Notes under the pieces: model-generated | Told to the model about the DNA's origin: nothing | The model's database searches: none | The model's input: the letters and a program-made list of their open reading frames with translations, nothing else | DNA from: Shinella sp. XGS7 | GTDB lineage: Bacteria; Pseudomonadota; Gammaproteobacteria; Burkholderiales; Burkholderiaceae_C | NCBI RefSeq assembly: GCF_020535565.1 | Contig: NZ_CP084758.1 | Coordinates: forward strand, 2,197,501-2,261,500 | Direction of reading: 5' to 3' | DNA: 64,000 bases | Position numbers and translations under genes: made by a program | Shown: piece after piece, positions 35,877 to 45,625 of the stretch | Numbering within the stretch: the first letter of the stretch is position 1 | Layout: every line of letters starts with the position of its first letter

Positions 35877-37385
35877 ATGACCGAAGAAACCATCACTCCG
35901 CCGCCCGCCCGCTTCGACACGCTGCCGCTGGATGCCAAGCTGCTGCGTGCCGTGGCCGACCAGGGCTACGCGACCATGACGCCGATCCAGGCCAAGGCCA
36001 TTCCGATCGTGCTCAGCGGCCGCGACGTGATGGGCGCTGCGCAGACCGGCACCGGCAAGACCGCGGCCTTCTCCATTCCCCTGCTGCAGCGCATGCTCAA
36101 GCATGAGAACGCCAGCGCCTCGCCGGCCCGGCATCCGGTGCGCGCCCTGGTGCTGGCGCCCACCCGCGAACTGGCCGACCAGGTGGCCAACAACGTCAAG
36201 GCCTATTCCAAGCACACCAATCTGCGGGTGGCCTGCGTCTTCGGAGGCGTGGACATGAAGCCCCAGACCTTGCAGCTCAAGGGTGGGGTCGAGGTGCTGA
36301 TCGCCACCCCGGGGCGCCTTCTGGACCATATCGAGGCCAAGAACGCGGTGCTCAACCAGGTTGAGTACGTGGTGCTGGACGAGGCCGACCGCATGCTGGA
36401 CATCGGCTTCCTGCCCGATCTGCAGCGCATCCTGAGCTACCTGCCCAAGGCGCGCCAGACCCTGCTGTTCTCGGCCACCTTCTCGCCCGAGATCAAGCGC
36501 CTGGCTCAGAGCTATCTGCAGAGCCCCGAGCTGGTGGAGGTGGCGCGGCCCAATGCCACGGCCTCCACCGTGGAGCAGCGCTTCTTCAGTGTGGAAGACG
36601 ACGACAAGCGTCGCGCCGTCATCCACATCCTGCGCGAGCGCCAGATCAAGCAGGCCATCGTCTTCGTCAACTCCAAGCTGGGTTGTGCCCGCCTGGCGCG
36701 CTCCTTCGAGCGTGATGGCCTGCGCACCAATGCCCTGCATGGCGACAAGTCCCAGGACGAGCGCCTCAAGGCCCTGGACGCCTTCAAGCGTGGCGAGGTG
36801 GATGTGCTGGTCTGTACCGACGTGGCCGCGCGCGGTCTGGACATCGCCGACCTGCCCGCCGTCTTCAATTTCGACGTGCCCTTCAACGCCGAAGACTATG
36901 TGCACCGTATCGGCCGCACGGGGCGCGCCGGCGCCTCGGGCATTGCCGTCACCCTGGTCACCAAGTCCGATGCCCGCCTGACGGCCGAGATCGAGAAGCT
37001 GACCAAGCGCAAGATCGAGCTTGAAGCCCTGGAGCTGGAAGACGAGCGTCCGCGCCGTGCGCCGCGTCGCGAAGGCTATGGCGAGTCGTCGGGCGCTTCG
37101 TCCTACGCGGCCAGCCCGGCCCCCGCGCCGCGTGCGCCGCGCCCGGCGCCGGCCTCGCGCGATCCCTTCTTCGACAAGCCTTACGAGCCCAGCCTGTCGG
37201 ACGATGCCAAGCCGGCCTGGGAAAAGTCGGCGCCGGCTGCGGCCACGGCCGGCCGCGGCGGCCTCTCGCCCTATATCAAGCCCAAGAAGAAGGTGGCGGC
37301 TCTTTTTGGCGCCAAGCCGGCGCCGCAGCCCGCAGCGGCTCCCGCCTCCCAGGCGACAGCCCAGGCCGAGGCTCCGCAAGCCTGA
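35877..37385 (+). CDS. rhlE: DEAD-box ATP-dependent RNA helicase (RhlE-type)
   Basis: A 502-residue protein. All core motifs are present: Q-motif region FDTLPLDAKLLRAVADQGYATMTPIQ, AQTGTGKT, APTRELADQ, TPGRLLD, DEAD in VVLDEADRML, SAT in LFSATF, ARGLDIADLP and HRIGRTGRAG. A Pro/Ala/Arg-rich tail of about 120 residues follows and ends in a Lys-rich patch. It remodels RNA in ribosome assembly or mRNA decay. GATAAT at about 35862 could be a -10 element. A clear terminator follows at 37414. Confidence 0.9.
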   Translation: MTEETITPPPARFDTLPLDAKLLRAVADQGYATMTPIQAKAIPIVLSGRDVMGAAQTGTGKTAAFSIPLLQRMLKHENASASPARHPVRALVLAPTRELADQVANNVKAYSKHTNLRVACVFGGVDMKPQTLQLKGGVEVLIATPGRLLDHIEAKNAVLNQVEYVVLDEADRMLDIGFLPDLQRILSYLPKARQTLLFSATFSPEIKRLAQSYLQSPELVEVARPNATASTVEQRFFSVEDDDKRRAVIHILRERQIKQAIVFVNSKLGCARLARSFERDGLRTNALHGDKSQDERLKALDAFKRGEVDVLVCTDVAARGLDIADLPAVFNFDVPFNAEDYVHRIGRTGRAGASGIAVTLVTKSDARLTAEIEKLTKRKIELEALELEDERPRRAPRREGYGESSGASSYAASPAPAPRAPRPAPASRDPFFDKPYEPSLSDDAKPAWEKSAPAAATAGRGGLSPYIKPKKKVAALFGAKPAPQPAAAPASQATAQAEAPQA

Positions 37386-37413
37386 GCTGGCGCTGAGCCG
37401 CAATAAACAAGAA

Positions 37414-37438
37414 GGGCGCCACCGGCGCCCCTTTTTTT
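37414..37438 (+). terminator. Rho-independent terminator after rhlE
   Basis: GGGCGCC (37414-37420) and GGCGCCC (37424-37430) form a 7-bp stem with a three-base loop followed by seven T. It also separates rhlE from the converging gene at 37456. Confidence 0.85.
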
Positions 37439-37455
37439 CATGGGTTGGTGTGGGC

Positions 37456-38262
37456 TCAGGCCAGCAGCGCGAACACCGCCGGCACCTTGTCCGGCAGCGT
37501 GCTGGGCTGGGCGCGCCATTGCGCCACCGTGGCGCTGCGGGTGAAGCCCTGGGCCAGGCTCAGACCGCAGCTGACCGAGAGTCGCGTCTGCGGCTTCAGC
37601 GCACCCAGCAAGGCCTGTAGCAGAGCCTCGTTGCGGTAAGGCGTTTCGATCATCAGCTGGCTCTGCTGCTGGCGGGCCGACAGGGCCTCCAGCTCGCGGA
37701 TGCGCGCCACCCGTGCCGTGGTTTCCACCGGCAGATAGCCCACGAAGGCAAAGCTCTGCCCATTCAGGCCGCTGGCCGCCAGGCCCATCAGCAGCGAACT
37801 GGGGCCGGCGAGCGGAATCACCTCGATCCGCGCTGCATGGGCGGCAGCCACCAGCTGGGCGCCGGGGTCGGCAATGGCGGGCAGGCCGGCCTCCGAGATC
37901 AGGCCCAGGTCCTCGCCCTGCAGGGCAGGCGCGAGCAGGCCGTGCCACTCATTCTTGCCGCTGCCGGCCTGGGCTTCCTTGAGAGGCTTGTGCGCGCCGC
38001 CGCCCTTGGGCGGTCGGGGCAGCTCGGTGATCTGCAGGCTTTGCAGGGGCTGCTGCAGCGGGCGCACGGCATCCACCCGCTTCAGAAAGGCGCGTGTGGT
38101 CTTGGCGTTCTCCGCCACCCAGCAGCGCAGGCGCGCCGCCACCTCCAGGGCCAGGCGCGGCAGCACATGGTCCAGCGGGACTTCGGCGCCGGGCACGCCG
38201 AAGTCCAGGGTGTTGGGCATCAGATAGAGCCGACCTGTTGAGGGTTTCTGAGGGGCATTCAT
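37456..38262 (-). CDS. RsmI-like SAM-dependent methyltransferase (tetrapyrrole methylase fold)
   Basis: A 268-residue protein. The tetrapyrrole methylase fold is shown by GRLYLMPNTLDFG at the N-terminus, the GLISEAGLPAIADPGAQLVAAAH motif and PLAGPSSLLMGLAASGLNGQSFAFVGYLP. Both last motifs match RsmI, the 16S rRNA C1402 2'-O-methyltransferase. The N-terminal part is divergent, with longer sequence between the first strand and the SEAG motif, so it may be the second RsmI-like protein of Burkholderiales rather than RsmI. It overlaps maf by four bases. Confidence 0.8.
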   Translation of the reverse strand: MNAPQKPSTGRLYLMPNTLDFGVPGAEVPLDHVLPRLALEVAARLRCWVAENAKTTRAFLKRVDAVRPLQQPLQSLQITELPRPPKGGGAHKPLKEAQAGSGKNEWHGLLAPALQGEDLGLISEAGLPAIADPGAQLVAAAHAARIEVIPLAGPSSLLMGLAASGLNGQSFAFVGYLPVETTARVARIRELEALSARQQQSQLMIETPYRNEALLQALLGALKPQTRLSVSCGLSLAQGFTRSATVAQWRAQPSTLPDKVPAVFALLA

Positions 38263-38909
38263 GCGGCGCCTCCGGTGCCGGGCAGGGCGAAGCCCGCGCG
38301 ACGCAGCAGGGTGGTGGTGGCGATCAGGGGCAGGCCGATCAGGGCCGTGGGATCGTCGGACTCCACGGCCTCCAGCAGGGTGATGCCCAGGCCCTCGACC
38401 TTGGCGCTGCCGGCGCAGTCATAGGGCTGCTCGGCACGCAGATAGTGCTCGATCTCAGCCTCGCTCAGCGTGCGCAGCCGCACGCGCACGGTGTTCAGGG
38501 CTTGGCCCACGCACAGGCCTTGCGCATCCAGCACGGCCACCGCGGTGTGGAAGTGCATCTGATGGCCGCTCATGGCGCGCAGCTGGGCGACGGCCCGCTC
38601 ATGGGTGCCCGGCTTGCCCAGGGGCTGGCCGTTCAGCTCGGCCACCTGGTCCGAGCCGATCACCACGGCGCCGGGCTGCTGGGCCGCCACGGCGTGGGCC
38701 TTGGCCAGGGCCAGGCGCCGGGCGGTATCGGCCGGGGCTTCGCCGGGCTGGGGGCGCTCGTCGATGGACGGGCTGTGGCATTCGAAGGGCAGGCGCAGGC
38801 GCTGCAGCAGCTCGCGCCGGTAGGGCGAGCTGCTGCCCAGAATCAGGCGGTGCGGGGCGGTGGCGCCAGCGTCCGCGGCGTGGAGGGCGGGGAGGGCGGG
38901 GGATGACAT
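38259..38909 (-). CDS. Maf family nucleotide pyrophosphatase (YceF-like)
   Basis: A 216-residue protein. RLILGSSSPYRRELLQRLRLPF, FECHSPSIDERPQPGE, VVIGSDQVAELNGQPLGKPGTHE and CAGSAKVEGLGITLLEAVESDDPTALIGLPL are Maf family blocks, with the catalytic Asp in GSDQV. The VEGLG...GLPL ending favours the YceF (m7GTP pyrophosphatase) subgroup over canonical Maf. Start 38909 is the ATG nearest the family N-terminus. It is divergent from yceD, and together they resemble the usual yceF/yceD-rpmF-plsX neighbourhood. Confidence 0.9.
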   Translation of the reverse strand: MSSPALPALHAADAGATAPHRLILGSSSPYRRELLQRLRLPFECHSPSIDERPQPGEAPADTARRLALAKAHAVAAQQPGAVVIGSDQVAELNGQPLGKPGTHERAVAQLRAMSGHQMHFHTAVAVLDAQGLCVGQALNTVRVRLRTLSEAEIEHYLRAEQPYDCAGSAKVEGLGITLLEAVESDDPTALIGLPLIATTTLLRRAGFALPGTGGAA

Positions 38910-38957
38910 GCGCGGGATTGTCCCATTGTGCTTGGGGCGCCCTCTACACTTGAGGGC

Positions 38958-39530
38958 ATGAATACGCGCAGAGCCCGCGGCGCCAGCAAGCCGCCTTCCC
39001 CCCGCAAGCTCGATGTGGCCGCCCTGGCCCGTGATGGTCAGTCTCTGTCCGGCGAGTGGCCGGCCGTTGAGCTGGAGCGTCTGGCCGATGCGGCCGCGCC
39101 CGAGGCGCCGGCGGCGGGCTGGCCGGCCGTGCAGTGGTCGGTGCGTGGTGAGCTGCGCCAGCCGCGCGGGGGCGAAGCCCAGACCTGGATGCTGCTGGAG
39201 GCTTCGGCCGAGGTGGCGCTGAGCTGCCAGCGCTGCCTGCAGCCGGTGCGCGAGAGCCTGCAGTTCTCGCGCTGGTTCCGCTTCGTGCGCGATGAGGCTG
39301 AGGCCGCCGAGCTCGATGCCGACAGTGATGACGAGGTGCTGGCCCTGACGCGTTCGCTCGATCTGCAGGAGCTGGTGGAGGACGAACTGCTGCTGGACCT
39401 GCCCCTGGTGCCGCGCCATGAGGTCTGCCCCGAGGCCCTGCCGCAGGCGGTGGGCGAGGAGGCGCTGAGTCAGGCCGAGGCCGAGAAGCCCAATCCCTTT
39501 GCGGCGCTCGCCGCGCTCAAGAAGAAGTAG
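38958..39530 (+). CDS. yceD: YceD-like DUF177 protein (23S rRNA accumulation)
   Basis: A 190-residue protein of the DUF177 family. A conserved CxxC (LSCQRCLQPV) lies near residue 90, and the acidic block EDELLLDLPLVPRHEVCPEALP follows. Family knowledge: YceD supports 23S rRNA accumulation and is almost always next to rpmF, as here. Start 38958 was preferred over an earlier in-frame ATG at 38928 because the latter lies in the maf promoter region. Confidence 0.88.
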   Translation: MNTRRARGASKPPSPRKLDVAALARDGQSLSGEWPAVELERLADAAAPEAPAAGWPAVQWSVRGELRQPRGGEAQTWMLLEASAEVALSCQRCLQPVRESLQFSRWFRFVRDEAEAAELDADSDDEVLALTRSLDLQELVEDELLLDLPLVPRHEVCPEALPQAVGEEALSQAEAEKPNPFAALAALKKK

Positions 39531-39542
39531 GGGGCGGGCGGT

Positions 39543-39573
39543 ATGGAAGATATCTTCCATGCTGTGCTAGAAT
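39543..39573 (+). promoter_or_regulatory. Perfect 18-bp palindrome over the likely rpmF promoter
   Basis: ATGGAAGATATCTTCCAT (39543-39560) is a perfect inverted repeat. TAGAAT (39568-39573) follows eight bases later as a good -10, so the palindrome covers the -35 position. It looks like an operator for the rpmF-plsX-fab genes. The regulator is unknown. The remaining bases to rpmF at 39734 show no other recognised element. Confidence 0.5.
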
Positions 39574-39733
39574 GTTTGGCTTTCCCGGTTGAGGTGTCGA
39601 TTGCGCGCGGTGCGCATGGCCCGAGAAGTAGCGCCCGGGAACCTCGAAACGTCGAAATTTTGGGGCGGCGGTAGCAGGCTTGAACAAAGCCTGGCATGCA
39701 GGCCTCAGCTACCGAAGCCCATAGGAGAAAATC

Positions 39734-39916
39734 ATGGCCGTTCAGCAAAACAAGAAGTCGCCTTCCAAGCGTGGCATGCATCGTTCGCACAATGCCCTGG
39801 TGAATCCGGGCACCGCGATCGAGCCGACCACCGGTGAAGTGCATCTGCGTCACCACATCAGCCCCAACGGCTTCTACCGCGGCCGCAAGGTCCTGAAGAC
39901 CAAGGCTGACGCCTAA
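39734..39916 (+). CDS. rpmF: 50S ribosomal protein L32
   Basis: A 60-residue basic protein starting [22 protein letters not shown], followed by [18 protein letters not shown], which is the standard bacterial L32 pattern in the form without zinc cysteines. AGGAGA at 39723-39728 is the ribosome site. It is in the usual place between yceD and plsX. Confidence 0.97.
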   Translation: MAVQQNKKSPSKRGMHRSHNALVNPGTAIEPTTGEVHLRHHISPNGFYRGRKVLKTKADA

Positions 39917-40108
39917 ATCCTGTTTGCGTCGCGCCCCGCGCGACGCCAGGCATGAAGGTACGCAAGACCCGGACTGCATGCTGCGGTGCCGGGTTTTTGT
40001 GTTTGTGCCTCGGTGTCGGTCTGCGGGTGCGCCCGCTTGCTGGTCACCAAGGCCTCGCGTAAGGTCGCGCCTTCACACATCAGACCTGCACCGCAGTCTC
40101 CTGCCCTG

Positions 40109-41215
40109 ATGCATTCCTACGATTCCAGCCAGCCCGTGCGTCTCTCCGTTGATTGCATGGGGGGCGATCATGGCCCGTCCGTGACCCTGCCGGCCTGCCG
40201 GGCCTTTCTGGCGGCGCATCCCCAGGCCGAGCTGCTGCTGGTGGGGCGCCCCGAGGCGTTGGCCGAGGCGGCCCAGTGGCCCCGCTGCACCATCGTGCCG
40301 GCCCGCGAGGTGGTCACGATGGACGACCCGGTCGAGGTCGCCCTGCGCCGCAAGAAGGACTCGTCCATGCGCGTGGCCATCCAGCAGCTCAAGGCGGCGG
40401 ACGGCGTGTCCGCGGCGGCCCAGGTCTGCGTCTCTGCGGGCAATACCGGCGCGCTGATGGCCGTGGCCCGCTACCTGCTCAAGACCCTGGAAGGCATTGA
40501 TCGGCCGGCCATCGCCACCGTCATGCCCAACCAGACCGGGCGCTACACCACGGTGCTGGATCTGGGCGCCAATGTGGACTGTACGGCCGAGCATCTGCTG
40601 CAGTTCGCGCTGATGGGTTCGGCCCTGGTGGCTGCCGTCGAGGGCCGCGAGGAGCCCAGCGTGGGCCTCTTGAACATCGGCGAGGAAGTGATCAAGGGCA
40701 GCGAGACCATCAAGCGCGCCGGCGAATTGCTGCGCGAGGCCGGTGCCGCGGGCCTGCTGAACTTCCACGGCAATGTGGAAGGCAATGACATCTTCAAGGG
40801 CACGACCGATCTGGTGGTCTGTGACGGCTTTGTGGGCAATGTGGCCCTCAAGACCTCTGAAGGCCTGGCCACCATGATCAGCACCATGCTGCGCGAGGAG
40901 TTCGGCCGCAGCGCGCTGAGCAAGGCCGCGGCCCTGCTGGCCCTGCCGGTGCTCAAGCGCTTCAAGCACCGCCTGGATCATCGCCGCTTCAACGGCGCAG
41001 CCCTGCTGGGTCTGCGTGGCCTGGTCTTCAAGAGCCACGGCTCGGCCGATGCCTTCGCTTTCGAGCAGGCCCTGAACCGGGCGTATGATGCCGCCCGCAA
41101 CCGGTTGTTGGACCGGGTTCACGACCGCATCATCGCCACCCTGCAGGCCATGCCCGCGCAGAACGATGGCGATGCAGGAGACAAGGGGCCGCAAGCGGCT
41201 CCGCAAGCTGCATGA
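40109..41215 (+). CDS. plsX: Phosphate acyltransferase PlsX
   Basis: A 368-residue protein starting [25 protein letters not shown], with [33 protein letters not shown] and [28 protein letters not shown], all typical of PlsX. It makes acyl-phosphate from acyl-ACP for phospholipid synthesis. The stop overlaps the fabH ATG (ATGA). Start 40109 is the ATG nearest the conserved N-terminus; longer in-frame reading upstream is Cys/Val-rich and unlikely. Confidence 0.95.
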   Translation: MHSYDSSQPVRLSVDCMGGDHGPSVTLPACRAFLAAHPQAELLLVGRPEALAEAAQWPRCTIVPAREVVTMDDPVEVALRRKKDSSMRVAIQQLKAADGVSAAAQVCVSAGNTGALMAVARYLLKTLEGIDRPAIATVMPNQTGRYTTVLDLGANVDCTAEHLLQFALMGSALVAAVEGREEPSVGLLNIGEEVIKGSETIKRAGELLREAGAAGLLNFHGNVEGNDIFKGTTDLVVCDGFVGNVALKTSEGLATMISTMLREEFGRSALSKAAALLALPVLKRFKHRLDHRRFNGAALLGLRGLVFKSHGSADAFAFEQALNRAYDAARNRLLDRVHDRIIATLQAMPAQNDGDAGDKGPQAAPQAA

Positions 41216-42210
41216 GCGCCTCTTCCACATCTTCCCCCCGCTATTCCCGCATCCTCGGCACTGGCAGCTATCTGCCGCCCCAGCGACTGAGCAATGCCGA
41301 GCTGGCCGAGCGCCTGGCGCGTGACGGCGTCGAGACCTCGGACGAATGGATCGTCGAGCGTACCGGCATCCGTGCGCGCCACTTCGCCGCCCCCGAGGTC
41401 ACGGCCAGCGACCTGGCCCTGCCAGCGGCCCAGGCGGCCCTGGAGTCGGCCGGCATCACGGCCGAGGACATCGACCTGATCATCGTCGCCACTTCGACGC
41501 CGGACATGGTCTTTCCCTCCACCGCCGCCCTGCTGCAGCGCAAGCTGGGCGTGGCGGGGTGCCCGGCCTTTGACGTGCAGGCTGTGTGCTCGGGCTTCGT
41601 CTACGCCCTGACCGTGGCCGACGCCATGATCAAGAGCGGCGCCGCGAGCAAGGCCCTGGTGGTGGGGGCCGAGGTCTTCTCGCGCATCCTGGACTTCAAA
41701 GACCGCACCACCTGCGTGCTTTTCGGCGATGGTGCCGGCGCCGTGGTGCTGGGCGCCTCCGAGACCCCGGGCATCCTGGCCTCCGAGCTGCATGCCGATG
41801 GCCGCCATGTGGACATCCTCTGCGTGCCCGGCCAGGTGGCCGGCGGCGTGGTGACCGGCCATCCCTTCCTGAAGATGGACGGGCAGGGCGTCTTCAAGCT
41901 CGCGGTGAGCGTGCTGGAGAAGGTGGCGCGCTCGGTGCTGGAGAAGGCTGGCAAGACGGATGCCGATATCGACTGGCTGGTGCCGCACCAGGCCAACAAG
42001 CGCATCATCGACGGTTCGGCCAAGAAGCTCGGCATTCCCCTGGAAAAGGTCGTCGTCACCGTCGACCTGCACGGCAACACCTCGGCCGCCTCCATTCCGC
42101 TGGCGCTGGCGACGGCCGCGAGCGACGGGCGCGTCAAGGAAGGCGATCTCGTGCTGCTGGAAGCCATGGGCGGCGGCTTCACCTGGGGCGCGGTGCTGCT
42201 GGACTTCTGA
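41212..42210 (+). CDS. fabH: 3-oxoacyl-ACP synthase III (FabH)
   Basis: A 332-residue protein. The catalytic Cys126 (AVCSGF), His259 (VPHQANKR) and Asn289 (GNTSAAS) are present, with [11 protein letters not shown] and the C-terminal [12 protein letters not shown]. It condenses acetyl-CoA with malonyl-ACP to start fatty acid synthesis. It is coupled to plsX and followed 23 bases later by fabD. Confidence 0.96.
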   Translation: MSASSTSSPRYSRILGTGSYLPPQRLSNAELAERLARDGVETSDEWIVERTGIRARHFAAPEVTASDLALPAAQAALESAGITAEDIDLIIVATSTPDMVFPSTAALLQRKLGVAGCPAFDVQAVCSGFVYALTVADAMIKSGAASKALVVGAEVFSRILDFKDRTTCVLFGDGAGAVVLGASETPGILASELHADGRHVDILCVPGQVAGGVVTGHPFLKMDGQGVFKLAVSVLEKVARSVLEKAGKTDADIDWLVPHQANKRIIDGSAKKLGIPLEKVVVTVDLHGNTSAASIPLALATAASDGRVKEGDLVLLEAMGGGFTWGAVLLDF

Positions 42211-42233
42211 TTCAAGCCACGAGACAAGAACAC

Positions 42234-43175
42234 ATGACTGCGAAGTTTGCTTTCGTCTTCCCCGGCCAGGGCTCCCAGGCCGTGGGCATGCTGGATGCCT
42301 GGGGTGATCACCCCGAGGTGCTGCGCACCCTGGCCGAGGCCTCCGAGGCCCTGGGCGAGGACATCGGCGCCCTGATCAAGAACGGTCCCAAGGAACAGCT
42401 GGACCTGACCACCAACACCCAGCCCGTGATGCTCACGGCCGGCATCGCCTGCTACCGCGCCTGGATCGCCGAGACCGGCCTGCTGCCCGCCGCGGCCGCC
42501 GGCCACTCGCTGGGCGAGTACACGGCCCTGGTGGCTGCCGGTGCGCTGAGCCTGGCCGAAGCCCTGCCCCTGGTGCGTCTGCGCGCCCAGGCCATGCAGC
42601 AGGCCGTGCCCGTGGGCGCAGGCGCCATGTACGCCATCCTGGGTCTGGATGGCGAGGCCGTGCGCGCCGGCTGTGCCCAGGCGGCGGCCGAGAGCGGCGA
42701 GGTCATCGAGGCCGTCAACTTCAACGATCCCAAGCAGACCGTGATCGCGGGCAGCAAGGCCGGCGCCGAGAAGGCCGCCGAGCTGCTCAAGGCCGCGGGT
42801 GCCAAGCGCGCGCTGCCCCTGCCGGTGTCCGCGCCCTTCCACAGCAGCCTGATGAAGCCCGCCGCCGAGGTGCTGCGTGCCCGGCTGGCCGAGATCGGCT
42901 TCGCCGCCCAGGCCTTCCCGGTGGTGAACAATATCGACGTGGCCGTGACCGAGAGCGCCGAGGCCCTGCGCGACGCGCTCTACCGCCAGGCCTTCGGCCC
43001 CGTGCGCTGGGTCGAGGTGGTGCAGGCGCTCAAGGCCCGCGGCCTGACGCACATCATCGAGTGCGGCCCCGGCAAGGTGCTGGCCGGCATGGTCAAGCGC
43101 ATCGACGCCGAGCTGCAGAGCTGCACCGTGCTGGACCCGGCCTCCCTGGCCGAGGCCAAGAACCTCCTGGGCTGA
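42234..43175 (+). CDS. fabD: Malonyl-CoA:ACP transacylase (FabD)
   Basis: A 313-residue protein beginning FAFVFPGQGSQAVGML. Ser92 in GHSLGEY and His203 in SAPFHSSLM form the catalytic pair. It loads malonyl groups onto ACP. The start at 42234 is the first ATG after fabH that gives the FPGQGSQ N-terminus. Confidence 0.96.
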   Translation: MTAKFAFVFPGQGSQAVGMLDAWGDHPEVLRTLAEASEALGEDIGALIKNGPKEQLDLTTNTQPVMLTAGIACYRAWIAETGLLPAAAAGHSLGEYTALVAAGALSLAEALPLVRLRAQAMQQAVPVGAGAMYAILGLDGEAVRAGCAQAAAESGEVIEAVNFNDPKQTVIAGSKAGAEKAAELLKAAGAKRALPLPVSAPFHSSLMKPAAEVLRARLAEIGFAAQAFPVVNNIDVAVTESAEALRDALYRQAFGPVRWVEVVQALKARGLTHIIECGPGKVLAGMVKRIDAELQSCTVLDPASLAEAKNLLG

Positions 43176-43190
43176 GAAGCAGAAGAATCT

Positions 43191-43928
43191 ATGAGCGAAA
43201 GCAAGCAAGTCGCGCTGGTCACCGGCGCCAGCCGCGGTATCGGTCGCGCCATCGCGCAGCACCTGGCCGCCCAGGGCTATCTCGTGATCGGCACCGCCAC
43301 CAGCGAAGCCGGTGCCGCCGCCATCGGCGAGGCCCTGGCCCCGCAGGGCGGCCGTGGCATCGTGCTGAATGTGAACGACGGCCCGGCCTGCGAGGCCGCG
43401 GTGGACGAGATCGTCAAGGCCCATGGCGGCCTGCAGGTGCTGGTCAACAATGCCGGCATCACCCGCGACACCCTGGCCATGCGCATGAAGGATGAGGACT
43501 GGGATGCGGTGCTGGACACCAATCTCAAGGCCGTGTTCCGCATGAGCCGCGCCGTGATGCGCACGATGATGAAGCAGCGCTATGGCCGCATCATCAGCAT
43601 CACCTCGGTGGTGGGCGCCTCGGGCAATCCGGGCCAGGCCAATTACGCGGCGGCCAAGGCCGGTGTGGCCGGCATGACCCGCGCCCTGGCGCGCGAGCTG
43701 GGCAGCCGCGGCATCACCGTGAACTGCGTGGCCCCCGGCTTCATTGCCACCGACATGACCGAGGTCCTGCCCGAGGCCCAGAAGGCCGCGCTGCTGGGCC
43801 AGATTCCCCTGGGCCGCCTGGGCGCGCCCGAAGAGATTGCTGCCGCGGTGGCCTTCCTGGCCTCGTCGGGGGCCGGCTACATCACCGGCACCGAGCTGCA
43901 TGTCAACGGCGGCATGTTCATGAATTGA
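43191..43928 (+). CDS. fabG: 3-oxoacyl-ACP reductase (FabG)
   Basis: A 245-residue short-chain dehydrogenase. TGASRGIG at residues 11-18 binds NADPH; Ser139, Tyr152 and Lys156 (NYAAAKAG) form the catalytic triad. NNAGI and the C-terminal ITGTELHVNGGMFMN are FabG-typical. It lies 15 bases after fabD in the fab operon. Confidence 0.95.
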   Translation: MSESKQVALVTGASRGIGRAIAQHLAAQGYLVIGTATSEAGAAAIGEALAPQGGRGIVLNVNDGPACEAAVDEIVKAHGGLQVLVNNAGITRDTLAMRMKDEDWDAVLDTNLKAVFRMSRAVMRTMMKQRYGRIISITSVVGASGNPGQANYAAAKAGVAGMTRALARELGSRGITVNCVAPGFIATDMTEVLPEAQKAALLGQIPLGRLGAPEEIAAAVAFLASSGAGYITGTELHVNGGMFMN

Positions 43929-44012
43929 AAGATTGTGGCGGGCGCCTCGCGGCCCCGCCCACCGGATTCGCCCGGCCGGTGAGGGCCTTCCGGGGTGCTG
44001 CCAAGCCTGAAC

Positions 44013-44042
44013 TTAGGTGCGCCACCCTAGAGGCCTTAGAAT
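44013..44042 (+). promoter_or_regulatory. Candidate promoter for acpP
   Basis: TAGAAT at 44037-44042 is a good -10; a weak TTAGGT at 44013-44018 gives an 18-base spacer. A separate acpP promoter would fit the need for abundant ACP. Confidence 0.35.
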
Positions 44043-44058
44043 CCCGGGCTGTTCCTAG

Positions 44059-44319
<261 letters not shown>

Positions 44320-44370
44320 CGAGCGCTGTCGCGCCCAGGTCTGTCTTCCGTTAACTGATCCCCGAACCGC

Positions 44371-45615
44371 ATGAGCCGTCGTCGCGTTGTCGTCACGGGC
44401 CTCGGCCTGATCAGCCCCGTGGGCAACACGGTGGCTGAAGGCTGGGCCAACATCCTGGCTGGCAAGTCCGGCATTGACACCATCACCCGTTTCGATGCCA
44501 GCGTCTTCGCCTGCCATTTTGCTGGCGAGGTGAAGGGCTTCGACGTGGGCGCCTATCTTTCGACGAAAGAGGCGCGCACGATGGACACCTTCATCCATTT
44601 CGGCATGGCGGCGGCCATCCAGGCGGTGCAGGACTCCGGTCTGCCCACCAAGGATCAGCTGACGGAAGAGCAGGCCGAGCGCATCGGCGTGCTGGTGGGC
44701 TCGGGCATCGGCGGCCTGCCGATGATCGAGGAAACCCACGGCGAGCTGACCGACCGCGGTCCGCGCCGCGTCTCGCCCTTCTTCGTGCCGGCCTCGATCG
44801 TCAACATGATCTCCGGCCACGTGTCGATCAGATACGGTTTCCAGGGCCCCAATCTGGCCATTGCGACAGCTTGCACCACCGGCCTGCACGCCATCGGCGA
44901 GGCCGGCCGCCTGATCGAGTACGGTGATGCGGACGTGATGATCGCCGGCGGTGCCGAGTCGACCGTCTCGCCGCTGGGCATTGGCGGCTTCGCGGCCGCC
45001 CGTGCCCTGTCCACCCGCAACGACGACCCCAAGACCGCGTCCCGTCCCTGGGACAGGGATCGCGACGGCTTCGTGCTGGGCGAGGGTGCCGGCGTGCTGG
45101 TGCTGGAAGAGTACGAACACGCCAAGAAGCGCGGCGCCAAGATCTACTGCGAGCTGGTGGGTTTCGGCATGGGTGCCGACGCCTATCACATGACCGCGCC
45201 CAATGTGGACGGCCCCAAGCGCTCCATGCGCGCGGCCCTGCGCAACGCCGGTCTGAATCCCGACCAGGTGCAGTACATGAATGCGCATGGCACCTCGACG
45301 CCGCTGGGCGACGTCAACGAGAGCAATGCGATCAAGCTGGCCTTTGGCGATCACGCCAAGAACATGGTCATCAGCTCCACCAAGTCCATGACCGGGCATC
45401 TGCTCGGCGGGGCCGGGGGCATCGAATCCGTCTTCACGGCCCTGGCCGTGCAGAACCAGGTGGCACCGCCCACCATCAATATCTTCAACCAGGATCCCGA
45501 GTGCGACCTGGACTACTGCGCCAACACCGCGCGGGAGATGAAGATCGAGTACGCCGCCAAGAACAACTTCGGTTTCGGCGGTACCAACGGCACGCTGATC
45601 TTCAAGCGCGTCTGA
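44371..45615 (+). CDS. fabF: 3-oxoacyl-ACP synthase II (FabF)
   Basis: A 414-residue protein. The catalytic Cys168 (ATACTTG) and two histidines ([11 protein letters not shown] and [13 protein letters not shown]) are present, with the C-terminal [14 protein letters not shown]. It elongates acyl-ACP with malonyl-ACP. It closes the fab cluster. Confidence 0.96.
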   Translation: MSRRRVVVTGLGLISPVGNTVAEGWANILAGKSGIDTITRFDASVFACHFAGEVKGFDVGAYLSTKEARTMDTFIHFGMAAAIQAVQDSGLPTKDQLTEEQAERIGVLVGSGIGGLPMIEETHGELTDRGPRRVSPFFVPASIVNMISGHVSIRYGFQGPNLAIATACTTGLHAIGEAGRLIEYGDADVMIAGGAESTVSPLGIGGFAAARALSTRNDDPKTASRPWDRDRDGFVLGEGAGVLVLEEYEHAKKRGAKIYCELVGFGMGADAYHMTAPNVDGPKRSMRAALRNAGLNPDQVQYMNAHGTSTPLGDVNESNAIKLAFGDHAKNMVISSTKSMTGHLLGGAGGIESVFTALAVQNQVAPPTINIFNQDPECDLDYCANTAREMKIEYAAKNNFGFGGTNGTLIFKRV

Positions 45616-45625
45616 GGCCGGGGCC

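Noticed and set aside
41586-42233. In-frame extension upstream of fabD overlapping fabH
   Set aside because: FabD starts with FAFVFPGQGSQ just after 42234; the upstream part is a shadow of fabH.
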